From Hyparrhenia diplandra (Eukaryota; Streptophyta; Magnoliopsida; Poales; Poaceae), in the NCBI GenBank assembly GCA_015847255.1, contig JADLZK010001962.1, positions 1-64,000 of the forward strand: a DNA stretch of 64,000 nucleotides. The letters are read 5' to 3'. The notes under the pieces were generated by a model. That model saw only the letters and a program-made list of their open reading frames with translations. It was not told the origin of the DNA and made no database searches. A program made the position numbers and the translations under genes. Below, in pieces: positions 36,449 through 47,816 of the stretch (its first letter is position 1; every line of letters begins with the position of its first letter).

Positions 36449-38989
36449 GGATTTTTTGTGATTTCTGAACTGAAAAAAGAGTGCATCTGGGCTGATGTGT
36501 TGAAACAAAGTGAAAGATGATGAGCTACTGTAGGCATGTGCTTGGCTGGATTTTTTTCTGCCATTAGACTGTACGCTCATTTCAGGATATCCGAGTTGTT
36601 TTCTTTTTTGTTCCTGTTGAACTGCTTAACTCTAGGGTGTACTCAATCCATCATGTATGTTGCAATTTTCAGAACCTGCTTATGGTACTTGAAATGGATT
36701 TCAGATCTGTGTAATTGCTATTGTACTTTTCAATTGATGCTTCCTCTTAGAACATGTCTTGCTCTACAAATGCTGATATCTGAACATGGCATTGCTACAC
36801 ATCTCAGTCTTGTTGTGAAAAACAGAAACTGGTTGTCCATGTCTTGCTCTACTTCGGCTTTGTGCGTTTCGTACCGATGTCTCAAACGGACTGCGTCTTC
36901 TTTTTTGATATAATCAACAACTCTCTTGTTTAGTTTGCTTCAAATTCAAAACATAAAAACATGCACCACAAAGTCAGAAATCTTGCCGTGTCACAGAAGG
37001 ACCGAACTCACATTACGGGCAACATGTCCAATTCAGGGACATGCTCATACAGGTAGTACAATTAGTATCAGCAAGAACACATATATTCTAGAAAGAACAA
37101 GCCAAGTAGAGTCTCTAGAGAAAAACAGAACAGCATATGCACGCAGCATGTAAAGAATAGCAAATGTGTCTGGAATCAGGCTAGTGCCACACATAAACTC
37201 TGATTGTTGTGAGCTCTCAAAAGAACCTACAGTTGCAAACCTTTTTTTTTTTTTTGGGAGCAGCAACTAGTGTTGACCTCTGAACTGGGCTCGTCGACTG
37301 CACCTCCGGAGCTCGAGCGCTCGCCGCCGTCTCGCGAAGAGACGACTCCGTTCTGTTTCTTCATTTGATGAACGTTTCTGCAATTTTTCCATCGCAGAGA
37401 CGAGGTTCTGCAATTTTTCTGAGGCTCGCGTGTCTTGCTTGCGAAAACCGTTATTCCTGCTGGAAATCACGGTGTAGGTGTGTTTACTTTTCCCAGACGC
37501 CAACTTGTTTGGTTCCATCCGGACCAGTGAAAACACCGATGGTGTTGCTTGCGTTATTGGCACTGGATGTGGTCGTTTTGGTGATGTGGTCATAGACAAA
37601 TAGTCAGTAAGACATTCGTCTTGTTCTCGAGGAGTTTGAAAGCGAAACCCATCGATTGGAAAGATCCTCGCAACTAAAATATGTAGACTTCCAGAGCAAC
37701 ACGAAAAATGACACATGGCAGAGGGCATGTAGCTACATCATCAAAACATATTGCAACATCTCAAAACCCCATATATGAAACATGAGAGAAAAGCTATTGC
37801 AATGTAATGTAATAGATAATTACTGCAATGTATGTAATAGGGAACCATTGCCACAACTGCAGCTTCTCCAAAGCGAAAATATCAAACAGAAAAACTATGA
37901 ACATCTTGAATCAACAATATGCAACATGCATCGGTTGTCGCAGATGGACCTGAGCATGTTTGTTTTATTGACTCCTTGAGCCAAGTGCAGCAGGAACGCC
38001 GCTGTTTGGTTCCATTTAATTTACATAAAATTCAGGCGTTGCCATCACAGACGATAGATACAGAGTGTTGTGTGCCCTCCTCACTCCCCGCGATGTGCCA
38101 TTGCTTCTGGTGAGCCAGGCCGGCTAGAAACTTAGAAGTGAAAGAAATTTTCATTTAAGCGAAGCCTGCCTCAGAGCCAAAACTTTTTGCATCTGCAGGA
38201 ACAGGGCCAAACTATTGTCCAGTTAAATAAACACACAAACAATCCGGAGGAAGGCTACTCAATTGTCTTCGGCTTTATGGAGGGGAGATATGTTAAGAAC
38301 TTGTTGGGCTACTCAATTAGGCATGTGGGCTGTTGGGCCGTCTGCTACGCGTCCCCGCCGAGCAAAGAAGCCTAACCCGAAGACATCCGGCCCAACGTGG
38401 GTCTAGTACATGGAGAAGGCGTAGCCCAGCTGCTTCCCATTCCACCGCTGCGCACGTTTAAAAACGCCGTGTAAATGTGTAATCGTTAACAAGCATTTGA
38501 TGAACAAACGACCACTCTGAAGAAAGCTGTCCTGTGTACCGCGTTCTCCTGCTGCATCATTCCCCAATTCTCCTATCAGTAGCGTGTTGCTAACAGATTG
38601 GTAGATCTTACTGCTTAGGGCCTGTGCTGAACGTCAAGGCCAGGTCGCACCTGCACAAGTTTGACCCGTTGAGCCTCGCCTGCAAAGTGCAAACCTAGAG
38701 AGCCATCAATTGAAGAGCTTTTGCGTATAGATAAAGATTATGAATTCAAAGAAGAACTTCCTTGCTTTATTTACTATTACAATCATGCTAATATACAGCA
38801 CCAGAGAAGTTGACAACAGGCAGAAAAGTAATAAGCACATCAATAATACCGAGAGCCCTTTTTTACCATACATATGACAATTGACAACTACTCCTAGTAA
38901 ATATCTATATTACTATATAAGCACGCCCCTGGCATCCCGGAGACCTGCACAGCAACTGATGCCGATGCCGATGCGATGACGTATGAACT
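36449..38989. other. 3' flank of kinase and duplicated flank of gene A
   Basis: 36449-37250 is kinase 3' UTR and intergenic DNA. 37390-37810 resembles 52620-52930 and parts of 45960-46050 (shared words GCTTGCGAAAACCGTTAT, TGGTTCCATCCGG, ACATGAGAGAAA, GCTATTGCAATG). 38650-38870 is the 3' UTR side of gene A and matches 46480-46640 (GCCATCAATTGAAGAGCTT, GCACCAGAGAAGTT). The 153-residue minus-strand frame at 37267-37728 shows no recognised domain. Confidence 0.6.
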
Positions 38990-39290
38990 CTAGCAACCGC
39001 CGCCGCCACCACCACAGCCCCTCCACCACCGCCGCCACCACAGCCCCTCCTCCGCCACCGCTAGCACCACAGGCGGTGCCGCTACCAGCTGCAGCTGCTC
39101 CTGCTGCAGCTGCTCCAGCGGCAGCACCGCTGTATCTTGGTCGTCTCCGGCCGTTTGAGCTGTCGCCACAGAGGAGGACGGCGAGCGTGATGGCCCACAC
39201 GGAGAGCATGGCCACACCGAGCACGGTGAGCCATGGCGGGACGAAGCCAGCTGCGGCAGCTGCTCCACCGTAGGCGAGAGCTCTTGCCAT
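38990..39290 (-). CDS. Small membrane-anchored Ala/Gly/Cys-rich protein (gene A)
   Basis: ATG at 39290 gives MARALAYGGAAAAAGFVPPW, one hydrophobic span (WLTVLGVAMLSVWAITLAVL, about residues 20-39), CGDSSNGRRRPRY, then an Ala/Gly-rich part and a Gly/Cys-rich tail. As written the frame shifts in the poly-Gly part and runs to 38913. With two missing bases in GGGG runs (near 39032 and 39058) the tail would keep Gly repeats spaced by Cys and end GGC-stop at 38990, exactly where its paralogue at 46819-47235 stops. The paralogue shares the N-terminus, span, promoter and 3' flank. The function is unknown; a short cytosolic start and a single span suggest a plasma-membrane or endomembrane peptide. Confidence 0.7.
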
Positions 39291-39365
39291 ATTTGTCAAT
39301 TGTGAAACTGATCGAACACACAAGCGTAGGCAGCAGGGCTCAGCCAACAGCCGGATGAGGGCAGA

Positions 39366-39375
39366 CTATATATAG
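39366..39375 (-). promoter_or_regulatory. TATA box of gene A
   Basis: CTATATATAG on the minus strand lies 76 bp before the ATG, a normal plant TATA position for a short leader. The paralogue has an equivalent box. Confidence 0.7.
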
Positions 39376-39879
39376 CACCACTAGGTGTCATCTCATCGGC
39401 CCGTTGGGTCGTGGCGATTATTAAGCCGCGCTTTCTAATTAGGAAACAGAATAATTCTGTATTATAACGGTCGTACGTACTCGATCGAGAGAGAAAAAGA
39501 AAACAAAATAATGCTCTGCACGCAATTGAAAAGTAAGGGCATGTTGGCTGCTTTCCACAGAAAAATATTACCTGAGGTTGAACATTTTGGAATTTTCCGC
39601 AATGGGCGAAAGCCTGACGGAGCAATGCCGCGTGAAGAGCAAAAACTAGGAGGAACCGAAGAACGCGCAAAGCCACGCTTACGGAAAAAAAAACTAGGAG
39701 CAACGAGGAGGCTCGTGTTTTGCACGAGAAAACCTTTATTTGCATTGTGTTGGAAGTCACCGCTGCTACATATTGTTAGGAACATCTCTGTTTTTTTTAC
39801 AAGGGCGTTTTGTCAAAATCCTCCATTAAAAAGGTTTATGAGCCAAATCTACCCATAGAAATTAGTTTTAAAATTAGTG

Positions 39880-40440
39880 ATGGCTGGAAATGTTGCATTA
39901 CTCCAAGAGATCTACGATATTATTATATATATTTGAAAACTTCTCATTTAAAATCCTTTAAGGCATATTTTTTTTTTTAATGTTTTTGTAATATGAAAAT
40001 TATTTTACTAAAATTTTTCAAATGGCCTTGGATGTACAAATGACCTAAACCAAAGTTATAGTACTTGAAAAGATTTACATATTTCTAGTTAACAATTTTT
40101 CATTTCAAACCATTTAATGCCCAAAAAATTAAAGTATTGTTTAAGATTTTAGATATTGAAATTCTTTTTAATTGAATTTTTCAAATGATCTTATAGAAAA
40201 ATGACTTAAACCAAAATTGTAGTACTTGAAGAGATCCATAACTCGGTATTTGTTCATTTTGAAATCATTTAGTGCTTGGAAAATCTGCTATAAGTTTTTA
40301 AAATTTCAAATCCAATCTTTCTAAATATTTTTCAAATGACTTAAACCAAAGTTGTATTACTCAAAGAGATCTAGGACTTTTAGTTTAAAATATTTTTCAT
40401 TTAAATTCATTTCGAATCTCAAGCACGCATTATAATATTT
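39880..40440. repeat. Degenerate tandem repeat of about 140 bp, four units
   Basis: The phrase GAC(C/T)TAAACCAAAGTTGTAG, then ACT(T/C)(G/A)AAGAGATC, recurs near 39905, 40046, 40210 and 40338. Between copies lie similar AT-rich phrases ending TTTTTCAAATG. Repeats of this kind occur inside grass DNA transposons, but no ends were found here. Confidence 0.65.
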
Positions 40441-40627
40441 ATTATAGAGTGAATGCAAAAGGATTGTACCAGATACTGTCACAAGTTATTCTCATTCTGA
40501 CTCTGGACTTCATACCTAGTTGATGCCATAAATTTTTGTAATTCTCTCTATAAATGAGTAATGGACTAGGCATAATTTTTGCTAACGATATGTTAGCCAA
40601 TGAGTAATGAATATAACCAGGTTCAAA

Positions 40628-40773
40628 AAAAAATGCAACGTGTGAGGCCGAGGGAGTTTAACCCTTGCCGCCACATGCACACAAAAAAACCGCTTGACTA
40701 ATGACCAAAAAATGCAATGTGTGAGGCCGAGGGAGTTTAACCATTGCAGCCACATGCATGCAAAAATCGCTTG
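40628..40773 (+). repeat. Tandem duplication of about 75 bp
   Basis: AAAAAATGCAA(C/T)GTGTGAGG, then CCGAGGGAGTTTAACC, the CCACATGCA word and CGCTTGACT, occur twice head to tail. Confidence 0.85.
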
Positions 40774-41487
40774 ACTTGACTTATGACGAGGCGTGGTCTG
40801 GGTCGAACCGCCGTCTCCCGAACTCTCTCATGGACGCGGTAGAAGGAAGATGTGTTTTCATTTCCTAGCTTCCTTATCCCAGACGCCTTCTTGACTGGTT
40901 ACGTCGTCCGGACGTGTGATTTGCGAAGCGCCGATGGCCGACCGATGGAGTTGAAGTGTTATCAAGCAAATAGCGCGTCGGATATGGGTGGATACGCAAA
41001 TGGGCTTGAGGGCTTCTAGATATATAAAATTTCCTATAATTTTTCACATGGTATATTTCCATAGCGAGTACGTGTTCTCAAGGACTTCGACACTCGTATA
41101 GATTTTGGCAACAGTAGCATCTGGACATTTGACGCGCCACTCGCTTCCATATGCCCGCGCCCACCCCCGATACAATTGGAACATGGGAGCGGACAGAGTT
41201 GCGCGGGGAAAGATTGTTACATCCTTTTGTATGAAAAATATCGTGAATAACCTTACTCAACCTATATGAAGATAAAAATCTTTGTGCGATATTACTACAT
41301 ACATATTATATAGACCAAGTACGATCCCAACAAAAAATAGAGCAAGTACGGAACCATGAAAAGGACAACCATGCAAAAAGAAATATACCGAAACGGAAGA
41401 AAGTGTTGGTTTATTTAATAGCTGACCTATTCAGCGCTCAGCGTCTCTATTTTTCATTGCAATTACGAGTAAATTAATGTGGATATA
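40774..41487. other. Intergenic, promoter-side copy of the duplicated flank
   Basis: No gene seen. 40830-41110 shares words with 52730-52920 (CTTCCTTATC, CCCAGACGCCTTC, CTCAAGGACTTCGA), so it may be another partial copy of the duplicated flanking sequence. Confidence 0.4.
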
Positions 41488-41492
41488 GTAGC

Positions 41493-42060
41493 TGTCATGA
41501 ACCAAAATAGATGGGCCCCCAAGGGGGGTAACGTCACCGGTCCAAGAGGGCTCGTGCGCACGCGACCGCCGCCGCCACCGCGCCCGTTGTCATCACCTTT
41601 GTCATTAAGTCATAGATATTTAGGGCATAAAGATAGGAATAAATTAGAAAATAAAATCAGGGATTTCTTTAGATGCAAGTCTTCCCGGACTATAAATACA
41701 AGGGACTTGTAATCAGTTGCAATCAAGCGAGAAAAATTAAAGGGTAGCTCCCCAAACTGTTCTTATCTCTCCCGCTCTCTCGCTCTCCCAACCCTACCCG
41801 CGTGCCGCCGCCGCCTCCGCCTGCGCCCGCGCCGCCACGCCGTACCGCCGCCACCTCTCTCTTGTCATCGCCCGGAAGGCGCTACACGTCATCTTCATCA
41901 TCTTCTACCTCATCGTTCTTCATCAGCCTGCGTCATCTACATCTTCACGCCGCCGATCGCCGTCATCACCGCCACACCGAACGCCTTCCACGACTCGCTT
42001 TTAACCCCAACGCCGCCCGGCAGCCACACGTGTCACGCCGAATCCAACCGGTGCATGACG
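41493..42060 (+). repeat. 5' LTR
   Basis: 568 bp. It contains TATAAATA at 41691-41698 (U3/R promoter), a pyrimidine- and CCG-rich U5, and ends CATGACG instead of CATGACA. Confidence 0.9.
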
Positions 42061-42061
42061 G

Positions 42062-42075
42062 TGGTATCCGAGACC
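42062..42075 (+). other. Primer binding site (initiator Met tRNA type)
   Basis: TGGTATCCGAGACC directly follows the 5' LTR. It closely matches the usual plant PBS TGGTATCAGAGC complementary to initiator tRNA-Met. Confidence 0.8.
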
Positions 42076-45000
42076 AAGACGATTCCCACCACCCGATGGC
42101 TTCCGACGATCACCACCCCAATAAGATGGACCATCGCGTTCATGGAGGAGCTCCAACGAATCTTCAACGACTACGAGCAGGCTATGACGACGCGACTGGG
42201 AGAGAAGCGGCGAGGCTGTCGCAAGCTACCACGGTCAACGACAACGCCCGTCCACCACATCCACGACGAACCGGTAGCCGCGCGGGCAGACAACACGCAG
42301 CACGCGGCCAAGCTGCCGACGTCGCGCCTCCGACGGCGACGTCGCTCCCGCGGCGCCGTCTATGTCACCCCCTCCAAGATCGATGATGCTACAATCAACA
42401 AGTACGCCTATCCCGAGGATGCCCCCGCTATCGTGGTCCAGATCAGATCAGAATAGGAGGCCATCATCGACGTTCACCAGCTGCTCGACGAAAAGCCTAC
42501 CCAACTAGGCCAACGTCGTGAGACTCCAGCAACGGCCCAGATAAGTTCCGACAACACCAACAATGTCATCTCTGACATCAGGAGCATCGGGAACTTCAAC
42601 GTCACTATGGGCGACAAGACGTCACCTGACGTCGACATCGACGTCGCTAGCGTCGACATCGACGTCGCTGGCACCGACATCCTGGACGACATCGGCACCA
42701 AGGACACCAACGGCAACGACGCCCCTCCCAAGGGCGCCACCATCACCACGACGTCCCTCGACATCGCCATGCCTACCATCGGCGACAACGGCGTCGCCCC
42801 ACGGCGCCGCCAAAGGAGGGTACAAAGACACCTCCCTCGGCGCCAACAACATCGACGACGACGACGCTACCATGGGCGCCATGATCGTCAACGACGTCCT
42901 CAAGAACGCCGGTACAGATGATGACCCTCCCATTGGCGCCAACGACGTCACCCCGACGTCCTCGTCATCTCTATCGACGACCACCGACAACGTCGACTCC
43001 AAGGACAACGACTTCAACACCAGCATCCTGAACATCAAGGACGACATCCCGGACACCTATGCCAACGTCAAGGGAAACGCCGATGCCGCCAACGGTGATG
43101 ATGCCCCTCCATGGGCGCCACCGCCGTCTCTCTCGTGAGCCACGACACCAGCCCCGCATCACCGCCCCCACCTGCAGCTGCCAACGTCAACACTAGCAAC
43201 CAGGACGTTCCCCCCATGGGCGCCGCTACAAATGAGAACACCGACGCTCCCCCAGGCGTCACCGACGCAACGGTCATTCAATCGCCGACATACGACGACA
43301 ACAATCGCTACACACGCTAGACATCCTCCCGACATCAACAATGGTGGAGAACACCATCAGGCAAGCTTCGGATCCAAAGCAAAGGCGACACCATCGACCA
43401 CGCCCGCCGAACGTCGTACACCGCTGCCCAACTGACGAGAACGGCACTCCTCTTTCTTTGCATGCTCTGCATCACCACGATGGCTCCACGGGAGAACGGA
43501 AACACCGTACCATGGTGTCTCACTCGCGGTTTTGGGTCGCCCATCAATGACAACACCAACAACCATCGTGCCATCGACTACTCGGCTATAGCAGCCGGAA
43601 CGACTCCAGAGTCAAACCAGTTGGCTCCCATGTTCCTCAACGACATCTACGTCCAGTACGACTACTCCAATAAACCGTGGGATGCAATGCACTAGGCGGC
43701 GCCCGATGCAGGGAGTACGGCGATCCACCTCGCCCAAGAGTTTAACGCTTCCATCTTTAGCAAGCCTCGACTTGTGAGCTTCACCAACGACGACAAGAGG
43801 TACATGCCACCCACATCAACCCCCTACCTCGTCGACCTCGTCACAATCTCGGAGGCTCTCCTTCCACCTCAACTTGCTACATCACGGGATCACGAGCTAC
43901 ACGACATAGTCGGAACCAACAAGCTCGGCGGGAGCACCAGTTTGGGCGACACTTGCGGTGATTGGCGTCCACCTTCTGACGACTTCGCCATTCGTGCCAG
44001 GCTTCATGACAAGCAACCGGCTGTTGAAGGAGCCACCACATATCTTCTTGCCATCAGAGCCAATCTTCTTCCTCGACAACCACCACTACTACGCCTCAGA
44101 ATTGTCAAAGGTACTATGGGATGTTCTCGAACCAGGTGGGATAATTTTGCACACACTTGAGGTTGGCTTTCACCCCTCGACATACTTCGGCACCGATGCA
44201 ACCACCTCCGGAGAGCAATGGAATTCCATCCATTGAACCAGAATCAACAAAGGTCGGTGTCTTCATCTTCGCCCAACTCATTCCCCGACACAAGTGGATG
44301 CAACAATCTTCAGGCCGTGCTACTACAATCGCCCCATCAACAACGACCGTGCGAGAACCACGGTGATGGGGACTGGGTTCCCGATCTTCCGTCGGGTTCA
44401 AGATAACTATCAATTTTGTGGAGAGAGTGACACACCGATCCGGCTTCGGATCACAAAGACCCGAACCCCGCAATCTTAGCACCACGTCTCCTCGGGTTAT
44501 CAACCGTGTCACCAACCGGTTGACCTCGCCAAGAAGGCTAATCCCCTGCCGCGAATCGAAGAACACAAGCAAGAACTCAAAAGTACGCAGCTCAAAAAAT
44601 TGGGACAAACTGCAGATATATGATTAAGAACACAAGTGGGGTTTTACAAACCGATAAACGGCTAAACCGTTTTTGAGAATAATCTAAGCAAAACCCAAGT
44701 TCTAAAGGTGTGACAAGGGCTATTTAAAAGAACATAGGGTCGTGCAACACCTCTAGACATGCACCACAGAGTGTAATCTAAGGAGGTATTATTGTTTCAT
44801 CTAGTGGCGGAGGAATTATTTCATCCATGCAAAGGCTCGGGCGCTCCTACCACCATGCAACTGCACTAGCGTTGCGTTGAACTTCTACCAATTGCTCTTC
44901 GACCATGCGGATGTAGAGAGCGTTCATGTTATTCCTTTGTTTGCGCTCCTCCTACAAGATGCCATCGTAGGAGATATGTTCCAAGTTTAGCTTCCGCATG

Positions 45001-45080
45001 CTTTCATATTTATAGCTATTGCATGGTGGTGGCCAAGGAGGAGGATGTCCTTGGGCATCTCTAACTTGTTCTCCTGCGGC
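42076..45080 (+). other. Internal region of the LTR element, broken frames
   Basis: The first frame (about 42055-42456) contains MEELQRIFNDYEQAMTTRLG and could be a remnant gag start. 42607-42800 encodes a repeated VDIDVAS/VDIDVAG peptide from a tandem GTCGACATCGACGTCGC unit. 43462-44236 has mixed frames with protein-like text (ASELSKVLWDVLEPGGI near 44093-44143) that I cannot assign. Several stops and shifts separate them, so no intact protein is predicted. Confidence 0.5.
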
Positions 45081-45093
45081 AAGGGGAAAGAGA
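45081..45093 (+). other. Polypurine tract
   Basis: AAGGGGAAAGAGA immediately precedes the 3' LTR, as required for plus-strand DNA priming. Confidence 0.85.
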
Positions 45094-45688
45094 TGTCATG
45101 AACCAAAATAGATGGGCCCCAAGGGGGGCAACGTCACCGGTCCAAGAGGGCTCGTGCGCACGCACGGGTGGCCCCGTGGCCGGCCGCCGCCACCGCGCCG
45201 TCGTCATCAGCTTCATCATTAAGTAATAGATATTTAGGGAATAAAGATAGGAATAAATTAGGAAATAAAATCAGGGATTTCTTTAGATGCAAGTCTTCCC
45301 CGGACTATAAATACAAGGGACTTGTAATCGGTTGCAATCAAACAGAAAAATTAAAGGGGTAGCTCCCCAAACAGCTCTTATCTCTCCGGCTCTCTCGCTC
45401 TCCCAACCCTACCCAGCGCCGCCGCCGCCTCCGCCAGCGCCGCACGCCCCAGCGCCGCCGCCCTGCCGTGGGCCGCCACCTCTCTCGTCATCGCCGGAGC
45501 TGCTACACGTCATCTTCATCATCTTCTACCTCGTCGTTCTTCATCAGCCTGCGTCATCTACGTTTCCACGCCGCCGATCGTCGTCATCACCACCGTCACA
45601 CCGCCGAACGCCTTCCCTCAGCCTGCTGCCGCCGCCCCAACGCCGCCGGCAGCCACGTGTCACGCCGGAATCCAACCGGTGCATGACA
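45094..45688 (+). repeat. 3' LTR
   Basis: 595 bp, collinear with the 5' LTR with scattered substitutions and small indels, mostly in the GCC-rich part; TATAAATA near 45306. It ends CATGACA followed by GTAGC. Confidence 0.9.
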
Positions 45689-45699
45689 GTAGCCTTATA

Positions 45700-46818
45700 A
45701 GATACTCTTATATAATAACTCTATTAGACTTGCTTTAGCTATTCGGGATATCCGATTAAAATGCTTATAACAAACGGCGGGCCCTGTGGCAAAAATCATA
45801 TATTGGTCCATCTGGTTTCCCACACCCTATGTATCACGCTTATGTCAAGCACTACACACTTGCCTCGCAACAACACGCACTTAAATTGGAGAAGCATTGG
45901 CTGCCCTCCCTTGCATCACGCTGGCTGGAACTTGACAGAGGGAGGAGACATACATACACCTAGCTACATCATTAAAACATATAGCAATATCTCAAGATGC
46001 CATACGAAACATGAGAGAAAGGCTATTGCAATACGCAATGGTGAATTTAATAGAAAAATTAGAGTTACTACAGGCATGAGCCAGGAGCAACAGAAACGCT
46101 GTTTGGTCACGGTACATTTAGTCGTTGGCAATCACTGTCAAGTTAACTCACAAGCAAAACCATTCATTTTGGCTACCCATACTTCGGCTTTATGGAGGGA
46201 GGTACTGTACGTTAGGAACCTGCACCCTGACTGAGCTCGGCTGCTCAATTGTCAAGTGAGCTGGTGTGGTCACCGTCGTTTACATTGTTTATTTGACACA
46301 GGGACACAGGGTGTGCAGCTAATAGTCTGAACTGAAGAGCATCAATTTAGACCGAAACATCTATAAGTTTACTTTCGGTGTTGATGGAAATACAGTGACA
46401 CGCATGAGCATTATTCTTACAGTTAATTAAGTGCTTACATTTGATAAAACACAGTAAAATCAAATCTGACGCTTAATTAACAGCCTCGCCTGCAAACCTA
46501 GAGAGCCATCAATTGAAGAGCTTGTGTATAGATAATTATACGCTTACGAATAATTTAAAGAGGATCTTTTTATACTGTTTATTGTTATTACATCAAGCTG
46601 CACCAGAGAAGTTTGGCAACAAGCAAAAACTAACAGATTAACAAGCAGATCCATAATGCATATTACGGACAGTCATTTCTTATTATGATACATACACCAA
46701 TTGATTGACAAGTACTGTAGTTGTAAATTGTAAATATCCATATGCACGTACTCTAGCTGTGGCATCCTTCTGACCTGCGCAGCAGCTGATGTCGCTGACG
46801 CATGCGATGCGATGAACT
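45700..46818. other. 3' flank of gene B
   Basis: No separate gene seen. 45960-46050 and 46480-46680 repeat the 3' flank of gene A, including the probable 3' UTR. Confidence 0.6.
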
Positions 46819-47235
46819 CTAGAAACCGCCGCCGCCATGGTGTCCGCCACCGCCATGGTGTCCTCCGCCACCATGGTGTCCTCCGCCATGGTGTCCGCCA
46901 CCGGTGTGGTGTCCGCCACCGGTGTGGTGTCCGCCACCGCCATGGTGGCCGTGGCCGTGGCCTCCACCACCATAGCTCCCTCCAAAATTAGCTGCTGCGG
47001 CTGCGGCACCTCCTGCTGCACCATAGCTCCCTCCAAAATTAGCTGCTGAAGCTGCGGCACGTCCTGCACGGTTATTAGTTCGGCTGCTCTGTTTGTCGTC
47101 GTCGGAATCGCCACAGAGGAAGATGGCGAGCGTGATGGCCACGACGGAGAACAGGGCGATGCCCAGCATCGCGAGCCACGGGGAGGCGAAGCCAGCTGCG
47201 GCTGCTGCTCCACCATAGGCGAGAGCTCTTGCCAT
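46819..47235 (-). CDS. Small membrane-anchored Gly/His-rich protein (gene B)
   Basis: Intact 138-residue frame, ATG at 47235, stop 46819-46821. Residues 1-19 are MARALAYGGAAAAAGFASP. One hydrophobic span follows (WLAMLGIALFSVVAITLAIF, about 20-39), then CGDSDDDKQSSRTNNRAGRA, Ala-rich repeats with two copies of AANFGGSYG, and a C-terminal tail of Gly runs separated by His pairs (GGGHH, GGGGHH and two THH-free variants), ending GGGGF. The tail has about 16 His, which could bind metal ions or act as an extracellular wall-associated Gly-rich segment; this is inference. It is the paralogue of the gene at 38990-39290. The start is supported by the conserved N-terminus and the TATA box 84 bp upstream. 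A longer frame to 47280 exists but is not conserved. I know no named family. Confidence 0.78.
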   Translation of the reverse strand: MARALAYGGAAAAAGFASPWLAMLGIALFSVVAITLAIFLCGDSDDDKQSSRTNNRAGRAAASAANFGGSYGAAGGAAAAAANFGGSYGGGGHGHGHHGGGGHHTGGGHHTGGGHHGGGHHGGGGHHGGGGHHGGGGF

Positions 47236-47318
47236 ATTGTCAACACTCAACACGCAAGCGCTTATTAGACTGCAGGCCACTATAGCCGGACGAGCGAGAT
47301 CGACGCGCGAGGTAGCTA

Positions 47319-47328
47319 CCTATATAGC
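47319..47328 (-). promoter_or_regulatory. TATA box of gene B
   Basis: GCTATATAGG on the minus strand, 84 bp before the ATG, matching the placement in gene A. Confidence 0.65.
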
Positions 47329-47816
47329 GTGCATTAAGCGCCTTCTCGATCGGTTGGTTCTGTACGTGCGGTGCTGTGTTAAGCACCGGTGGAAGTGACT
47401 CACTTACCAATAATCGCGTGTGGCCATGGATCCATGACAATGACAGCCTACATAGATAGATTCCTTTGTGGAAATATATATGTGATATGTGTAGATTTTT
47501 TTGAGGAAACATGTGGTACGTGTAGTTCTCTAGGACTTTAACGTTCCTGTGGGCCAATCCATGTTGCTCTTAAGGACTTCGAAAGCCATCAAATGGGATG
47601 ACCAGCAACTAAAAATATCCAGAGCCCTCACACGAAAATGACATTTCTGCGTGTGGATCGATCCTAATCAAATTATGAGCCCACTATATCTCTCCCACGC
47701 CTCGCAACACCCTACACTTGCAGAAGCACACCGATATCATTAAGACACTTGACAGAGGGTAGGGATGAAAACGGATCGGATCGGGCGGATAATGGCTCTC
47801 TCATATCCTAATCCTC

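Larger units (their letters stand above)
41493..45688 (+). mobile_element. Complete non-autonomous LTR retrotransposon
   Basis: Two LTRs (41493-42060 and 45094-45688) begin TGTCATGAACC and end GTGCATGACA (last base G in the left copy). They are flanked by an exact 5-bp target duplication GTAGC (41488-41492, 45689-45693). A primer binding site and a polypurine tract are in the right places. The 3.0 kb internal part has no recognisable gag-pol: no protease, reverse transcriptase, RNase H or integrase motif in any frame. It is rich in GACGTC and has several broken open frames. The element depends on others for movement and is intermediate in size between TRIM and LARD classes. Confidence 0.9.

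Noticed and set aside
37267..37728. 153-codon minus-strand frame near gene A.
   Set aside because: It lies in duplicated flanking sequence whose other copies do not keep the frame.
38913..39347. Longer version of gene A with extra N- and C-terminal residues.
   Set aside because: The upstream extension is not shared with gene B, and the C-terminal extension arises from a frame change in the Gly tract.
42563..43138. Several overlapping Thr/Ser- and Arg-rich open frames on both strands.
   Set aside because: They arise from GACGTC-rich repetitive DNA inside the LTR element and shift against each other; none has a family signature.
46837..47049. Plus-strand Val/Ser/Ala-rich frame over gene B.
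   Set aside because: Antisense shadow of the Gly/His repeat coding sequence.
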